Below are positions 20,496-31,664 of a stretch of DNA of 64,000 bases, piece after piece. Position numbers and translations under genes: made by a program. How positions within the stretch are numbered: position 1 is the first letter of the stretch; each line of letters begins with the position of its first letter. Origin of the DNA: Gloeophyllum trabeum ATCC 11539 (taxonomy: Eukaryota; Basidiomycota; Agaricomycetes; Gloeophyllales; Gloeophyllaceae); the NCBI RefSeq assembly GCF_000344685.1, contig NW_006920420.1, positions 1,472,895-1,536,894 on the forward strand, in the 5' to 3' direction. The notes under the pieces are model-generated. The model was given only the letters and a program-made list of their open reading frames with translations, was not told the origin of the DNA and did no database searches.

Positions 20496-22691
20496 ATGAG
20501 TCTTCCCCTGCCTCGCACGTCGTTGCCCGAAGAGAACAAGCCAAGCTCATACAAGCACGGTAGATTGTTTACCGAGGAAGAGGTAGCTCAGGTAAGTTAA
20601 ATCGCTTGCGCACTCGCTCGGATGGTGAATGACGGAACGAACGTGTAGCATAACAAAGAAGGGGATGTGGTAAGCTGCTGTGCCCCGTTGTCCTGACCCG
20701 TCGTTCTCACCCTGCCGTTAGTGGATCATTATCGACTCTAAAGTCTACGACGTATCCAAGTTCGCCGACATGCATCCTGGCGGAGCGTCAGTCTTCTACC
20801 CCGAAACAGTTGGTCAGTCTCTACGTGCATGTTGTATCGTCTTTTTGCTCAGTCGCCTTCCAGCTGGAAGAGATGCCACAAAGGTCTTCTTTGGACTTCA
20901 CCGACATGAAGTACTTCTCCGCCCGCAATACTCTCGCCTGCAGATTGGCACGATTATCGGGCAAGAAGAGAAAATTAAGCCACCCGCGCCAGGAGCGTTG
21001 TCGCAGGTGCCCTATGCAGAGCCGACGTGGCTTGTCAACGGCTATTTCAACCCGTATTACAATGACAGCCACCGCAGATTCCACAAGGCCGTCCGGACGC
21101 TGTTCACAGAAGTCATCCAACCTGATGCACTTGCTCGTGAAATGGACGGGAAAAGGATGAGCCCAGAGGTCGTGCGGGCATTGGCGTATGTCTCACGATC
21201 TCGACGTGTATGTTATTTTGGACTAATATCGTTTCAGGGACAACAATATCATTGGCATGCGTCTGGGCCCCGGGAAACATCTGAAGGGTCGGTCATTGAT
21301 GGGAGGGGTCATTACGCCGGAAGAGTTTGACTACTTCCATGAGGTAGACTCCGTCTCAGAACCAGCTTATAGTCGAGTCTCTGATAAATTCTGGTCTCTA
21401 GTTCATCATCGACTTGGAACTTGGTCGCCTCGGAATGCGCGGGTACTCCGACGCGTTTATGGCGGGTGTCCTGATCGGTCTTCCGCCCGTGCTCAACTTC
21501 GGCTCGCCAGAGCTGTGTGCGAAAGTAGTACCCGACGTATTAAACGGAAAGAAGTTCGTCGCCTTGGCAATCAGTGAGGCCTTTGCTGGCAGCGATGTTG
21601 CCGGCATGCAGACCACCGCAGTCAGGGACGGCGATTACTGGATTATCTCAGGAACCAAGAAGTGCGCGTTATCCTCCATGTGATTGTGCGTCTACTGACT
21701 ACAAGAGATAGGTGGATTACGAATGGTACATTCGCGGACTACTTCACTACGGGATGCAGAACAAGGGTAAGCTATTCCCTCGCCCCGGAGGCTGCACTCC
21801 TCATGCTGTCATTAGGACGGCCTCACCGTTATCTTGATTCCACGAGGGGAAGGCGTAAATACCAAACCACTCAAGACGTCGTACTCCTCGGTCGCCGGGA
21901 CGGCCTACGTCACCTTTGACAAAGTGCGAGTTCCCATCGCGAACACGCTTGGTAAAGTGGGCGGTGGCCTTGCCGTCATCCTCAGCAACTTCAACCACGA
22001 GCGGTGGACTGTGGCTGCTACCAGTCTGGGCACGCAGAGGTTCATCCTGGAGGAATGTCTCAAGTGCGTATTCTTAGTCCCCAACGTCTTCCAGTGTGGG
22101 TATGCGAAAACTGACTTCGTCACTGAGGTGGGCGAACCAACGACAAGTGTTTGGAAAACCCCTCGCTTCCCAGCCCGTCATCCGCGCCAAGCTCGCGAGC
22201 ATCATATCTAGGGTCGAAGCATGTCAGAATTGGATGGAGTCAGTCACGCATCAAATGTGCAACGTGTGTCAACTCCCCCATGCTCACGAGCGTCACTAAC
22301 ATATAGCTGTCAGATGTCGTATAAGGAGCAATCTGATAAGCTAGCAGGACCTATTGCCCTTGCGAAGCAGTACGTTGTACCCGCCATGATCGTATTAGAA
22401 CGATGGGCTCATTATCTGACATCTACAGATTCGTCTCCAGAACAGGTCGCGAGACTGCGGAGGATGCTACTCAGATCTTTGGCGGCCGTGGTATCACGGT
22501 GACAGGTATGGGCAAGTACATAGAGAATGTGAGTGGATCCTGTGCATCGCCAGAATGATCTATGCTCACTTTGGACATAGTACCATCGCACGTCACCATA
22601 TGATGCTATTCTGGCTGGAGCTGAAGACGTCCTCGCCGATCTAGGCGTCCGCCAGGCAATCAAGAAGATGCCTTCGGATGCACGGCTGTAG
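20496..22691 (+). CDS. cytochrome b5-acyl-CoA dehydrogenase fusion
   Basis: Twelve exons closing in frame: 20496-20591, 20649-20669, 20722-20812, 20864-21185, 21238-21343, 21402-21661, 21712-21766, 21816-22063, 22128-22263, 22314-22369, 22429-22528, 22581-22691 (533 aa). Residues about 20-95 are a cytochrome b5 domain with HPGG (heme His57) and the second ligand in FFGLHRHE (His82 or His84). The rest is an acyl-CoA dehydrogenase: N-terminal helical part, the flavin-binding middle part (ISEAFAGSDVAGMQT, KKWITNGTFADYF) and the C-terminal four-helix domain (WANQRQVFGKPLASQPVIRA, IFGGRGITVTGMGKYIEN). A candidate catalytic Glu is in AGAEDVL. It should oxidise an acyl-CoA with FAD; the b5 domain may pass electrons. 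Exon 2 is 21 nt. Confidence 0.92.
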
Positions 22692-23294
22692 CGTCTGCAA
22701 TGGACTTCTCCGCTTGTCAGAGTGCTCAATATAATATATTCCATTCCTCTCCTTTACGGTTCTGGTGTAGGCTGTGACTGAGATACACCCGTTCATTCAT
22801 TTATCGGATGTCTTGTAATAATTTTAATCCATATATGATGTACACCATATTTGCCGTATTCCGACCTCAATATACCAGCTTGAATCTTCGCGCTATAGCC
22901 CTGCCCCAACCAGTCGGTCTGGGACTGGTCCCAATTTAGTAAGATTGTTCGCAGTCAGACTTTGTACTATTTCCCTGTTATCGTGCCTCTCCTTCATTCT
23001 CCATGGATTATGGGGCAAACGTCCAGGACATCCTATCTTTGGAATTCATTCCCGACGATCGCTTCCATCGGTCATCGGCCAGGAAAAACCCTACGCGCAA
23101 AGAGACGTGCCAGCAGACCAATAAAGTATCCACCTATAATGCGAGGCAACATCAGGTCCCCCGACGACAGCCCGATGGAGCATTGAGGGGAGTGGTTGAT
23201 TCATTACTGCCATGGAACCTCCATAGGATTTTGCTTCCTTTGCGGGATTGTCTTCCCGTGCGGAGCAAGCGGCACAATCATGCCTCAGGCTGAC
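22692..23294. other. intergenic, no gene recognised
   Basis: 600 bp between the acyl-CoA dehydrogenase and the hAT-type element; short frames only. Confidence 0.5.
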
Positions 23295-23683
23295 CCAGTG
23301 ACTAGGGTCTGGCATGCGCACGGGCAGGCATTACCCGGGTACACCCACCGCCCGACCCGTACTTTACCCGTGCGGGTGTACCCGTACGGATCATGGGTAC
23401 CCATCCGTTGTACCCGGGACGGGTACGGGCAGGACCAGTGCTAGGGTGGGTAGACCGTGGGTCACCCGTGGGCCGAGGACCTATTTACCTTGTATTTGGA
23501 GTGCTGACTGTGTTGGCAACGAATGTCTCGTCCAAGTCTCGTCCGTTCGCTCCACCTTCACTCCTGTACAGTCTGTACTATCAACGCCGTCGTCGTCATC
23601 ATCTCCTTCGTCGCCCGTACTGCAATCTACGATCCATAGTTTCATTAGCCTTTCCGATGCGGTAGCCGTGCATACAGACTCAT

Positions 23684-24091
23684 CATGCCTCCATTGGCCC
23701 ACAAGCTGGATGACATCTTGGCATATGTACCACTCCATTCAATCACTTACAGCATAATATGTCCTTGCAATCATTCAAGGCCCAGGTAGCAGTAGGCTCA
23801 TGGATCAAGACCCCTCTGTTATCCGATGGGGAAGTTGTTGCTCAAGTGATTGAGGCAGGTAATAAGGCAGATGCGAAGGGAGGGGGAAGGGCAAAGCAAA
23901 AGCAAATGATAGCATATAATTCTTACCCTATACACTATCAGCACGAGATAGAGGTACTTGACAATACACGTACCCGTGGGCACCCATGGGTACCCATGGG
24001 TACACCCACGGGTCTACCCATACCCATGTCACTTTGCCCGGGTCGGGTACGGGCACCGTCCTCGCCAGCACTTTGCCCGCGGGCACACCCA
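23684..24091. repeat. 408-bp direct repeat, left of gap 2
   Basis: Same sequence as 24538-24945 on reading, ending exactly at the first N. Confidence 0.85.
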
Positions 24092-24537
24092 NNNNNNNNN
24101 NNNNNNNNNNNNNNNNNNNNNNNNNNNNNNNNNNNNNNNNNNNNNNNNNNNNNNNNNNNNNNNNNNNNNNNNNNNNNNNNNNNNNNNNNNNNNNNNNNNN
24201 NNNNNNNNNNNNNNNNNNNNNNNNNNNNNNNNNNNNNNNNNNNNNNNNNNNNNNNNNNNNNNNNNNNNNNNNNNNNNNNNNNNNNNNNNNNNNNNNNNNN
24301 NNNNNNNNNNNNNNNNNNNNNNNNNNNNNNNNNNNNNNNNNNNNNNNNNNNNNNNNNNNNNNNNNNNNNNNNNNNNNNNNNNNNNNNNNNNNNNNNNNNN
24401 NNNNNNNNNNNNNNNNNNNNNNNNNNNNNNNNNNNNNNNNNNNNNNNNNNNNNNNNNNNNNNNNNNNNNNNNNNNNNNNNNNNNNNNNNNNNNNNNNNNN
24501 NNNNNNNNNNNNNNNNNNNNNNNNNNNNNNNNNNNNN
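24092..24537. other. assembly gap 2 (446 N)
   Basis: 446 N between two copies of the same 408-bp sequence; like gap 1, best explained as an uncollapsed contig overlap. Confidence 0.98.
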
Positions 24538-24945
24538 CATGCCTCCATTGGCCCACAAGCTGGATGACATCTTGGCATATGTACCACTCCATTCAATCAC
24601 TTACAGCATAATATGTCCTTGCAATCATTCAAGGCCCAGGTAGCAGTAGGCTCATGGATCAAGACCCCTCTGTTATCCGATGGGGAAGTTGTTGCTCAAG
24701 TGATTGAGGCAGGTAATAAGGCAGATGCGAAGGGAGGGGGAAGGGCAAAGCAAAAGCAAATGATAGCATATAATTCTTACCCTATACACTATCAGCACGA
24801 GATAGAGGTACTTGACAATACACGTACCCGTGGGCACCCATGGGTACCCATGGGTACACCCACGGGTCTACCCATACCCATGTCACTTTGCCCGGGTCGG
24901 GTACGGGCACCGTCCTCGCCAGCACTTTGCCCGCGGGCACACCCA
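24538..24945. repeat. 408-bp direct repeat, right of gap 2
   Basis: Second copy of 23684-24091, starting at the first base after the gap. Confidence 0.85.
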
Positions 24946-24987
24946 CGGGTTAACCCGGGTATACCCATGCTAGACCCTACCAGTGAC

Positions 24988-25447
24988 TCGCCAGTACGGT
25001 GGTAGTCAAGTTCCAGGTATGTTCTCTTATTCACCGCCCATCTGACAGCACGGCTGCCTTTGGACTGAAATATACTGCGAGCGCCCATTGGTATATATGG
25101 GACTGCCAGCGCCTATATCCGACCATCGAGGAAGGCGCATGTACTTACCGTGATCCCGCGCATAGTCTTAATGTAAGGAAGGTTCTGTCACCAGTGTAAC
25201 CACGTACAAGGACATATATACGCGTATGTCCTTCCGTATCACGATCCCTCAGTCCACGCTTACAACACGACGCAGAACCGCATGACAAGGCGAAGACAGG
25301 AGACACATTGTAGACTTGATTCGCGATTAACACAACTCGCAGTCTCTGAACCTATGAAACTTTGAAGAAAATCCAGCCCCTGCACGCGTGCCACGGATCG
25401 TCCGCCCATATCAGAGCGCGGGCTGGTTGGCATCCTCCCCGTGAACC
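24988..25447. other. intergenic upstream of the membrane protein gene
   Basis: 460 bp, no gene recognised. Confidence 0.45.
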
Positions 25448-27116
25448 ATGCCCTACTCGCACATCGTCCCCTTTCTTGTATCGGCGACCTCTCTAGGAAT
25501 CGCTGTCACGAAAGCCCTTCCAATGCCGATATACGAGTCCCTCGTCTGCGTACCGACTTCGTGGACTGACGTGATCGTGTTCCTGCTCGAGAATTATGTT
25601 GCACATGCAGGCACCACACTTTCTACTCCTGGTGCGTCGTGGTACGACACGGTTGCGTGGAAGGTGATGGTGGTATTCGTACCCTTCGCAAGCTTGCGAT
25701 ATTCTCTGGAGCTTATCAAGCGTAAGATTCATTTGTGGGGTCGAAGGGACGACCTGGGTCGAGCTCTGGCAAGGGAAGCCCTCATTGTTGTCGCGCGAAA
25801 TTCCAAAACGTGGAGACCTGCAAGGCGGCCCAACGTCGACAAGGTATACGTGCGGTTACAGGAAGGGTTCCTCTCGCATCATGCATTGTGAGTCCGCCGC
25901 TTCCCCATCACTGCAATCTCAGACTCACCATGTGCCAGCTCCCACCGGCGAGCGACGGCTGCACTTCAAATTGCTCCATGTAAGCCGGTTGACCACCGAC
26001 ATCGAAACATCTTTGGGAATATCGGGGTTCTACCAGAAGGTTATGTATGGTCGGAGTTGGATATGCATACAGCTACGCGGCATCTCCTGGAGAACCCTGA
26101 AAACGTCAACGTCAAACTCTCCAAGTCTCAGAGCTGGTTGCAAATGGCGATATCTATCGCACAACTATTTTTCTCTTCGATGACGCTGTACCGCGCAAGG
26201 GGCGATCAAATCGACTATTACGGATATGCAGCCTTTGGCTTATCCGTGATCCCGTATACCCTAATGTCTCTGGTAAACCTCTTCGGTAGCATGATCCTGG
26301 GGGATTATCCATACGTATACGTCCTGAATACCCCAGTGCTTCAGGAAGCTGCGCGGCGCCCGGACGCGAGCTTCGACGGGTACGTGGGCTACTTGCCACG
26401 CAACGAAACTGGTAGTACTGGCCCGCACGACCCTGCCTTTACTCCGGTTTATTTGTCCTGGCACTCTGAAGTGCAGACGGACGACGACGAAAAGAAATCT
26501 CGGGATATCCTTACGGTTAGAGTCGAGGATGGCTCGGAACCCAGAGAGTTCGAGCTCCTGTCGGACCCAAACGCCACAGACTTCGTCTTTCATATCCAAT
26601 CCGTTACCAACACTAAACGAGTACCTCCATCCCGCACTGGTATTCGGTTGGAGTTGCTCCGCATACTACAAGCTGCATATGATAGCTGCCGATCCCAGGA
26701 AGGCTTCCGGGCAACCCGTGAGTATTTCTAACCTGTTGCTTACATCTTCCTGACTCAATACAGTTCGAAAGCGTCTTGGCCCCGACGTTCAACTCAACAA
26801 ATCTGATTTGTTCGAAATTATAGGAGGGCCAGTGGCTCTGGTACTCCCGTACCTCGTGATATATGCTCTCAGCGGATTTAAGGCAGAGCGCAGCACCATC
26901 GCGCAGAGGGCATGGCTCATGGCGTGGCTAGGCATGGGCCAATTCTTTGGGGCGACTATCGCCACGCTCGGGAGATCGGGTTCCTTTTGCTGGTCATGGG
27001 TGAACGCTCTCAAGGTCTCAATCGTCTGCATATCTTTAGCTAGCGCGATGGGAGGATTCGTTGAGGTCATCATGATGTACCTCAGTTTTGGGTCGTGCTC
27101 GTTGACACCGAACTGA
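25448..27116 (+). CDS. multi-pass membrane protein of unknown function (copy A)
   Basis: Three exons closing in frame: 25448-25887, 25939-26717, 26764-27116 (523 aa). I do not recognise the family. Hydrophobic segments lie near TDVIVFLLENYVAH, WKVMVVFVPFASLRYSLEL, LQMAISIAQLFFSSMTLY, GLSVIPYTLMSLVNLFGSMI, and in the last exon VALVLPYLVIYALSGF, MAWLGMGQFFGATIATL and IVCISLASAMGGFVEVIMMY, so about seven membrane spans with an acidic soluble loop (about residues 300-390) between the fourth and fifth. The same layout occurs in the neighbouring copy at 27925, showing a tandem duplication. Splice sites are conserved between the copies, which supports the model. Confidence 0.75.
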
Positions 27117-27924
27117 TGAAACATATTTGCTTCCCTTCATTGTGTGGTGCTCTGCCGCTTTCTTGCTTTTGAGGCATACGGATTCTCCTCAGAAGGAAGT
27201 GACGCAGTTGACTGGCGGTTCGGTTGTGATTGCATGCTACATGCTTGATCATGAAGTTCACGACTTTCGCTCCCGTGGCCTGTACGTATCACTTCTACTG
27301 GTATGGCACCGCAGTCCGGAGCGCTATGAAACAGCGGCTGCTGTGACAAAATATCGATACTTCTCGCTTGCTGACAATGATGCGCGATGGCGACCTCGCC
27401 CCCTGTCTTCGAAAAGCCGCTGTCATCCGGCGGGATGGGAGTAGGGCCACTGAAGGGTTCCCGCTCAGTTCTGGTGTCTCCTCTTATTCGCTTCCTATGG
27501 GCATATTATGATCACTTGCTTAGATGGTGAGGAAACCGCATGTCTACGCATGGCTTCCTCAAAATAGAGTCGTATGTCTCTTCTGTCCGTCTTCCTAGGG
27601 TGAAATTGACCTGTAACTCTAGAGATTTGGCAAGACACCCGGGATGAATGAGGCACACGTTCCGCCTGCCAACCGCGATATTTCATGCAGACTCCACATT
27701 CATGGGCGAACCGGAGTGCCCGCTGTGCAGCTACGAAGCGCCTTCGGCAAACGAGGCTAAGGGTAAGCATCGCGTATCGGATTGTCCTGCTTCGAGTCGG
27801 CAGGATTGTGATCTGCTGAACCTTGTACACGATGCTGCCCTCTAGGCGTGTCAGCGATGCCTGGCTTTATATAAGTATCACCACTCGATCTGGCCGACCT
27901 TTACGCCCCGGTGTTTCCGGGGGC
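27117..27924. other. intergenic between the two membrane protein paralogues
   Basis: 800 bp without a recognisable gene. A TATA-like TTTATATAAG lies at about 27866-27875, 50-60 bp before the ATG of copy B. Confidence 0.45.
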
Positions 27925-29563
27925 ATGTTGCATTCTCGCCCCTCTTGCCTTCTGGCACTGTTGACCTTGCTAGCACTTACCGCGACCTCAGGCCTTACGA
28001 TTCCCATACGTACTGCCTTGATCTGTGTGCCGGCTTCTCGGACCGACGTGGTCGTCTTCCTGGTGGAGAACTATATTACACATGCAGGGACGGCACGTTC
28101 CACCCCCGGAGCGCGGGCCTACGACACGATCGCCTGGAAGATAGTCGTCGTCTTCATACCCTTCGCCAGCTTACGATACTCTCTCGAACTCTTGAAACGA
28201 AGAATTATCTTGTGGAATCAACGGAGCGATCTCTATGGCGCGTTAATAAGTGAAGCACTCTTAGTTGTTGGGCGCGGTCAAGACTGGCAGCCTGCAGCTT
28301 CTCCGGACCTGGTCTATGTTGGAATACCCGATAACTACTTCTTGACTCCCTCTCAGTAAGGGCTCGCCATTTTCTTCCTCGAGACATATAGAATTGATGG
28401 ATATACTTCATCAATGACCCGTTACCCTCCGCATGTCTTCATGTCTCTTCCTGTAGGAAAATAGATGTACGGCATCGTATCATTTCGGGGAATATGGAAT
28501 GGAAACTTTCCGAGGTCTACGTGTGGGCTGAACCGAACTTCCAGGCGGCGTCTCAACAACTGCTGGGATGTGAAGCTACCCAGGTCCCATAGCAGATTGC
28601 AGATGGCAGTGTCGATCGGGCAACTGTTCTTCTCATCACTCACGCTATACCGCACCAGAGGAGACCAAATCAACCGGTACGGATATGCCCCGTTCGGTTT
28701 GTGTGTATTCCCTCACACCCTGATGTCTCTGGTCAATCTCCTGGGCAGCCTTCTACTTGGGAATTATCCCTACATGTATGTGCTGAGCACTCCAGTGCTC
28801 CAAGAGGCACAACGGCGGTGGCCATACCCCAGGTTTGACGGATGCGTTGGGTATCTGCCGCGGTCAGGAAATCCTAGTGTCTGCGCAGATCACACAAGGA
28901 TGACCCCCGGGTACCTGTCTCTACGGTATGCATCCAAGACAGGCGAAAGTGATAACGCCTCTGCTGCCATCCTCAGGGTCGCCGTTGCGGGGATGCCTGA
29001 ATCGGAGACTCGGGACTTTATCCTTCTCCCGAATGACGCTCCCGGAGCTGAATATGTATTCCACGTTGCATCGACCACAAACTCTTCTGTCGTGTATCGA
29101 TCGCCTCGAGTTGCTACATGCACTACGAACCCTCCGTGAGGTCCTGAGTGGACAATCTCATAGTTAGCATTGGCCTGCTCGTATCTCACCCTTACTAAGT
29201 TCAGCCACAGTGCCAGACCTTCTGCAGTTGTCCACATCCGAGATCCTGGCTCAAGTCTTCGAATTCACAGTGGGGACAGCAGCCCTGGTGCTGCCTTACA
29301 TAGTCATCTATGTCATCAGCGGCTTCCACAAGGGGAACAGCACCGTCGCGGAGAGAGAGTGGTTCATGGCGTGGTTGTGCACGGGGCAATTCTTCGGGGC
29401 TACGGTAGCCACCATCGGCAGATCCAACTTCTCCCCGCTCACGCCATTGAATGTCTTGAAAGCCGTGATAGTGCTGATTCCACTCGTGAGCGCCGTAGGA
29501 GGGTTCGTGCAAGTGATCAGGATGTATCTTGCTTTCGGGTCCTGCTCGTTGTCGCCCAGCTGA
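27925..29563 (+). pseudogene. multi-pass membrane protein, copy B (frameshifted paralogue)
   Basis: Paralogue of the gene at 25448 with the same exon 1/exon 2 border (exon 1 27925-28355, exon 2 from 28457). Shared blocks include TDVVVFLVENYITHAGT, FIPFASLRYSLELLKR, LQMAVSIGQLFFSS, LMSLVNLLGSLLLGNYPY and the last exon (ALVLPYIVIYVISGF, CTGQFFGATVATIG, FGSCSLSPS then stop at 29563). Two frame changes break it: one near 28560-28580, between WAEPNFQAASQQLLG and DVKLPRS, and one near 29090-29100, before RLELLHALRTL. Unless unusual introns explain these, it is a recent pseudogene. It starts with a signal-peptide-like hydrophobic segment that copy A lacks in that form. Confidence 0.7.
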
Positions 29564-29770
29564 TGTACGTCATTTTATCCACGGAAGAGAAGTCCACAGT
29601 ACGTCTGCGTTTGCTGTCAGCAGTAATTTACTCCAGTAGTGATACCTTCTGTGATGTCTTGCATGTAGAGTCGCCTAGACGAGGCCAGCATACATTTTCC
29701 GCCGTCTCAGACATCCATCAGTCCCACTCATACAACGAACAATCCCTAGATGTCTTCTTGTACTTGATCC

Positions 29771-30897
29771 TTAGACGGTGTACCCATTCTTCTGATTACT
29801 CTCATCCACCAGCCTCTTCACCTCCTTCGCGATCTCGACCGCGCCCTATCACGACAACATCAGATTCGTTTCATGCTACACTGAGCGCAGACACGGACGT
29901 ACTGGAGTATCGCTGTGCACGCATATGGACACCTCAGAGACATCTTCGGCAAAAGGGAGGGTGCCGCTCGTCGTCGTCAGCTGGCGGTTCTCGAGGAGGT
30001 TTGTTACCCTTCTGCGGACTTCTTCCAGAGTTACAGGGGCATGTTTCCTGCAGGACATACATCCCGATCACTGAGTAACCCACACACACATGGCTGTGTC
30101 GTACAATAAGACACACACTTGGTGATAAGGAGCTTGCCTTCGGGGCTGTAATCCAAATCCGCAAACCACTCGGGAATGAACCGCACCCCCGCTTCCCGCG
30201 CCGCGTCGACGTGCGCGGTGCCCGCGAGCCCCATGAACGCAACATCATCCCCGAATGATTTACACACCGTCATGGCAGCCTTCGCGAGCCCCTTGTCGCG
30301 CGCGCACATGCCGTAGACGGAGCCGTGCGGCTTCACGTGGTGCAACTTCAGGTCGTATCGCTTCAGGAAGCCGGAGAGCGCGCCAACTTGGTATGTGAAG
30401 CATGCTGCGAGCTCATCCTGGAAGAGGAAAGAACATGTAAGAGAACGCGGAGGGGGCGGAGGAGGAAGGGCGTACGGGCTCCATGGCCATCTCGCGCCGG
30501 CCGAAACCTTGCCTGTCAGGGAGAGAGGGGTGCGCGCCGACGAGGACGTTGTTCTCCTTGGCAAGCTGGACGGTCTTGTCCATGATTGAAAAGTCGCTGA
30601 GTTTTGGTGTGTATGAAGCGATTGTCTGCGCGGATATCAGGAATGTACGAACGAGGCGTGGAACCCGCATGCGATGTTCGCAAGGTGGATGGTCTTCATT
30701 AGGGACTCATCGTCGCCCTGTGTTGTTCATCTATGACAATCCGCCTCCGGAGAAGCGGTATAGGTGCTCTTACCATTGTATACAGGGAATACCCCTTTCA
30801 CCGAGCAAAGCTTCAATACCGACGCCCCTTGGGTTACATCCAACTAAGGACGTACCTCCCCCATATCACAGTTCACCGTCGCTTTCAAGGGAGCCAT
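29771..30897 (-). CDS. pxpA: LamB/YcsF family protein (5-oxoprolinase subunit A type)
   Basis: Seven exons closing in frame on the minus strand: 30856-30897, 30774-30794, 30653-30717, 30476-30596, 30119-30417, 29903-30047, 29771-29845 (255 aa, the usual family length). Diagnostic blocks in order: [67 protein letters not shown] and [12 protein letters not shown]. Bacterial PxpA works with PxpB/PxpC to open 5-oxoproline to glutamate using ATP; the fungal single-gene role is inferred from homology only. The FADR motif of bacterial members reads FADL here. Exon 2 is a 21-nt microexon giving GYSLYTM. The start lies 120 bp from the left end of the CMC transposon, so its upstream region may have been displaced by that insertion. 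Confidence 0.9.
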
Positions 30898-31016
30898 ATT
30901 CTTCGACGATTTGACGCGGGGCGGGTACAAGAAAGACGTTGGGGAGGTCAGAAGATAGAGGTTACAACCTCAGTGAGATTCGAATCCTTAGCCTATCCAG
31001 GCCTATCCATGCCGAA

Positions 31017-31093
31017 CACAGCGGACAAATGATGTGTCCAATTCTGCGGTGGCGCAGAAATTGGACAGTCTGTCCCTTCAGCTGTCAAATTCC
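31017..31093 (+). repeat. left terminal inverted repeat of the CMC element
   Basis: 77 bp, CACAGCGGACAAATG start; contains an internal hairpin at 31035-31067 (TGTCCAATTCTGCG / CGCAGAAATTGGACA, 4-nt loop, one bulged A). Confidence 0.88.
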
Positions 31094-31664
31094 GTTGCTT
31101 CCGGCCCCGCGTCACACTGTAACTGTGATGTCATCTCCGGATCCCGGTGAAGTCCGAGTGTGATATGTCACACGGAGCGCGTGACAGCTGCGAAAATGGG
31201 ACCTGTAGGCTGTCGGATGGCTACCTAAGGTCCAAAATTTGGATGATATGTATTGTTATAGCACTACAACGCGGCCTACGTCGAAATATTGAGCGTCCGA
31301 AGCAAACTCACGTCACCTAAGCCTATTTGCGCATCCGTTGAGATGGACCGATAAGGCTGTGGCTCTGCCTGATCCCGGCACCTATGCTGATCAATTCAAA
31401 CTTTGGATGTGCTCTCAGTGCTCATACACTGTCGAGAAATGTACATCTATATGGCTTGGATGACTTCTTCACCAAGGTCCTCTTTCTGGCGGCCGTCAAG
31501 AGCGCAGAGAGCGATCGTTACATCGCAAGGAATATTCCTTGGAGTTCCCTCGCTTATAGCTCAAGATCGAACTCGAAAGTCTAATATAAGTTATTCGAGT
31601 TTCGCCCGCTGATCATTTCGCTACTCGATCCTTTCAAGTGGCACGCTTTGCACGTTAGATACAT

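Larger units (their letters stand above)
23303..24979. mobile_element. non-autonomous hAT-type element (spans gap 2)
   Basis: Ends TAGGGTCTGGCATG and, inverted, TAGGGTCTAGCATG (one mismatch in 14), flanked by an exact 8-bp duplication CCAGTGAC at 23295-23302 and 24980-24987. TAGGG starts, short TIRs and 8-bp TSDs are hallmarks of hAT elements. Both sub-terminal regions (23320-23470 and 23970-24060/24820-24970) are packed with TACCCG/CGGGTA motifs in both orientations, as in other hAT families. No transposase is recognisable in the interior. After collapsing the false duplication the element would be about 823 bp. Confidence 0.8.

Noticed and set aside
30961..30990. GATTCGAATCC resembling a tRNA B box
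   Set aside because: No A box, acceptor stem or cloverleaf could be built around it.
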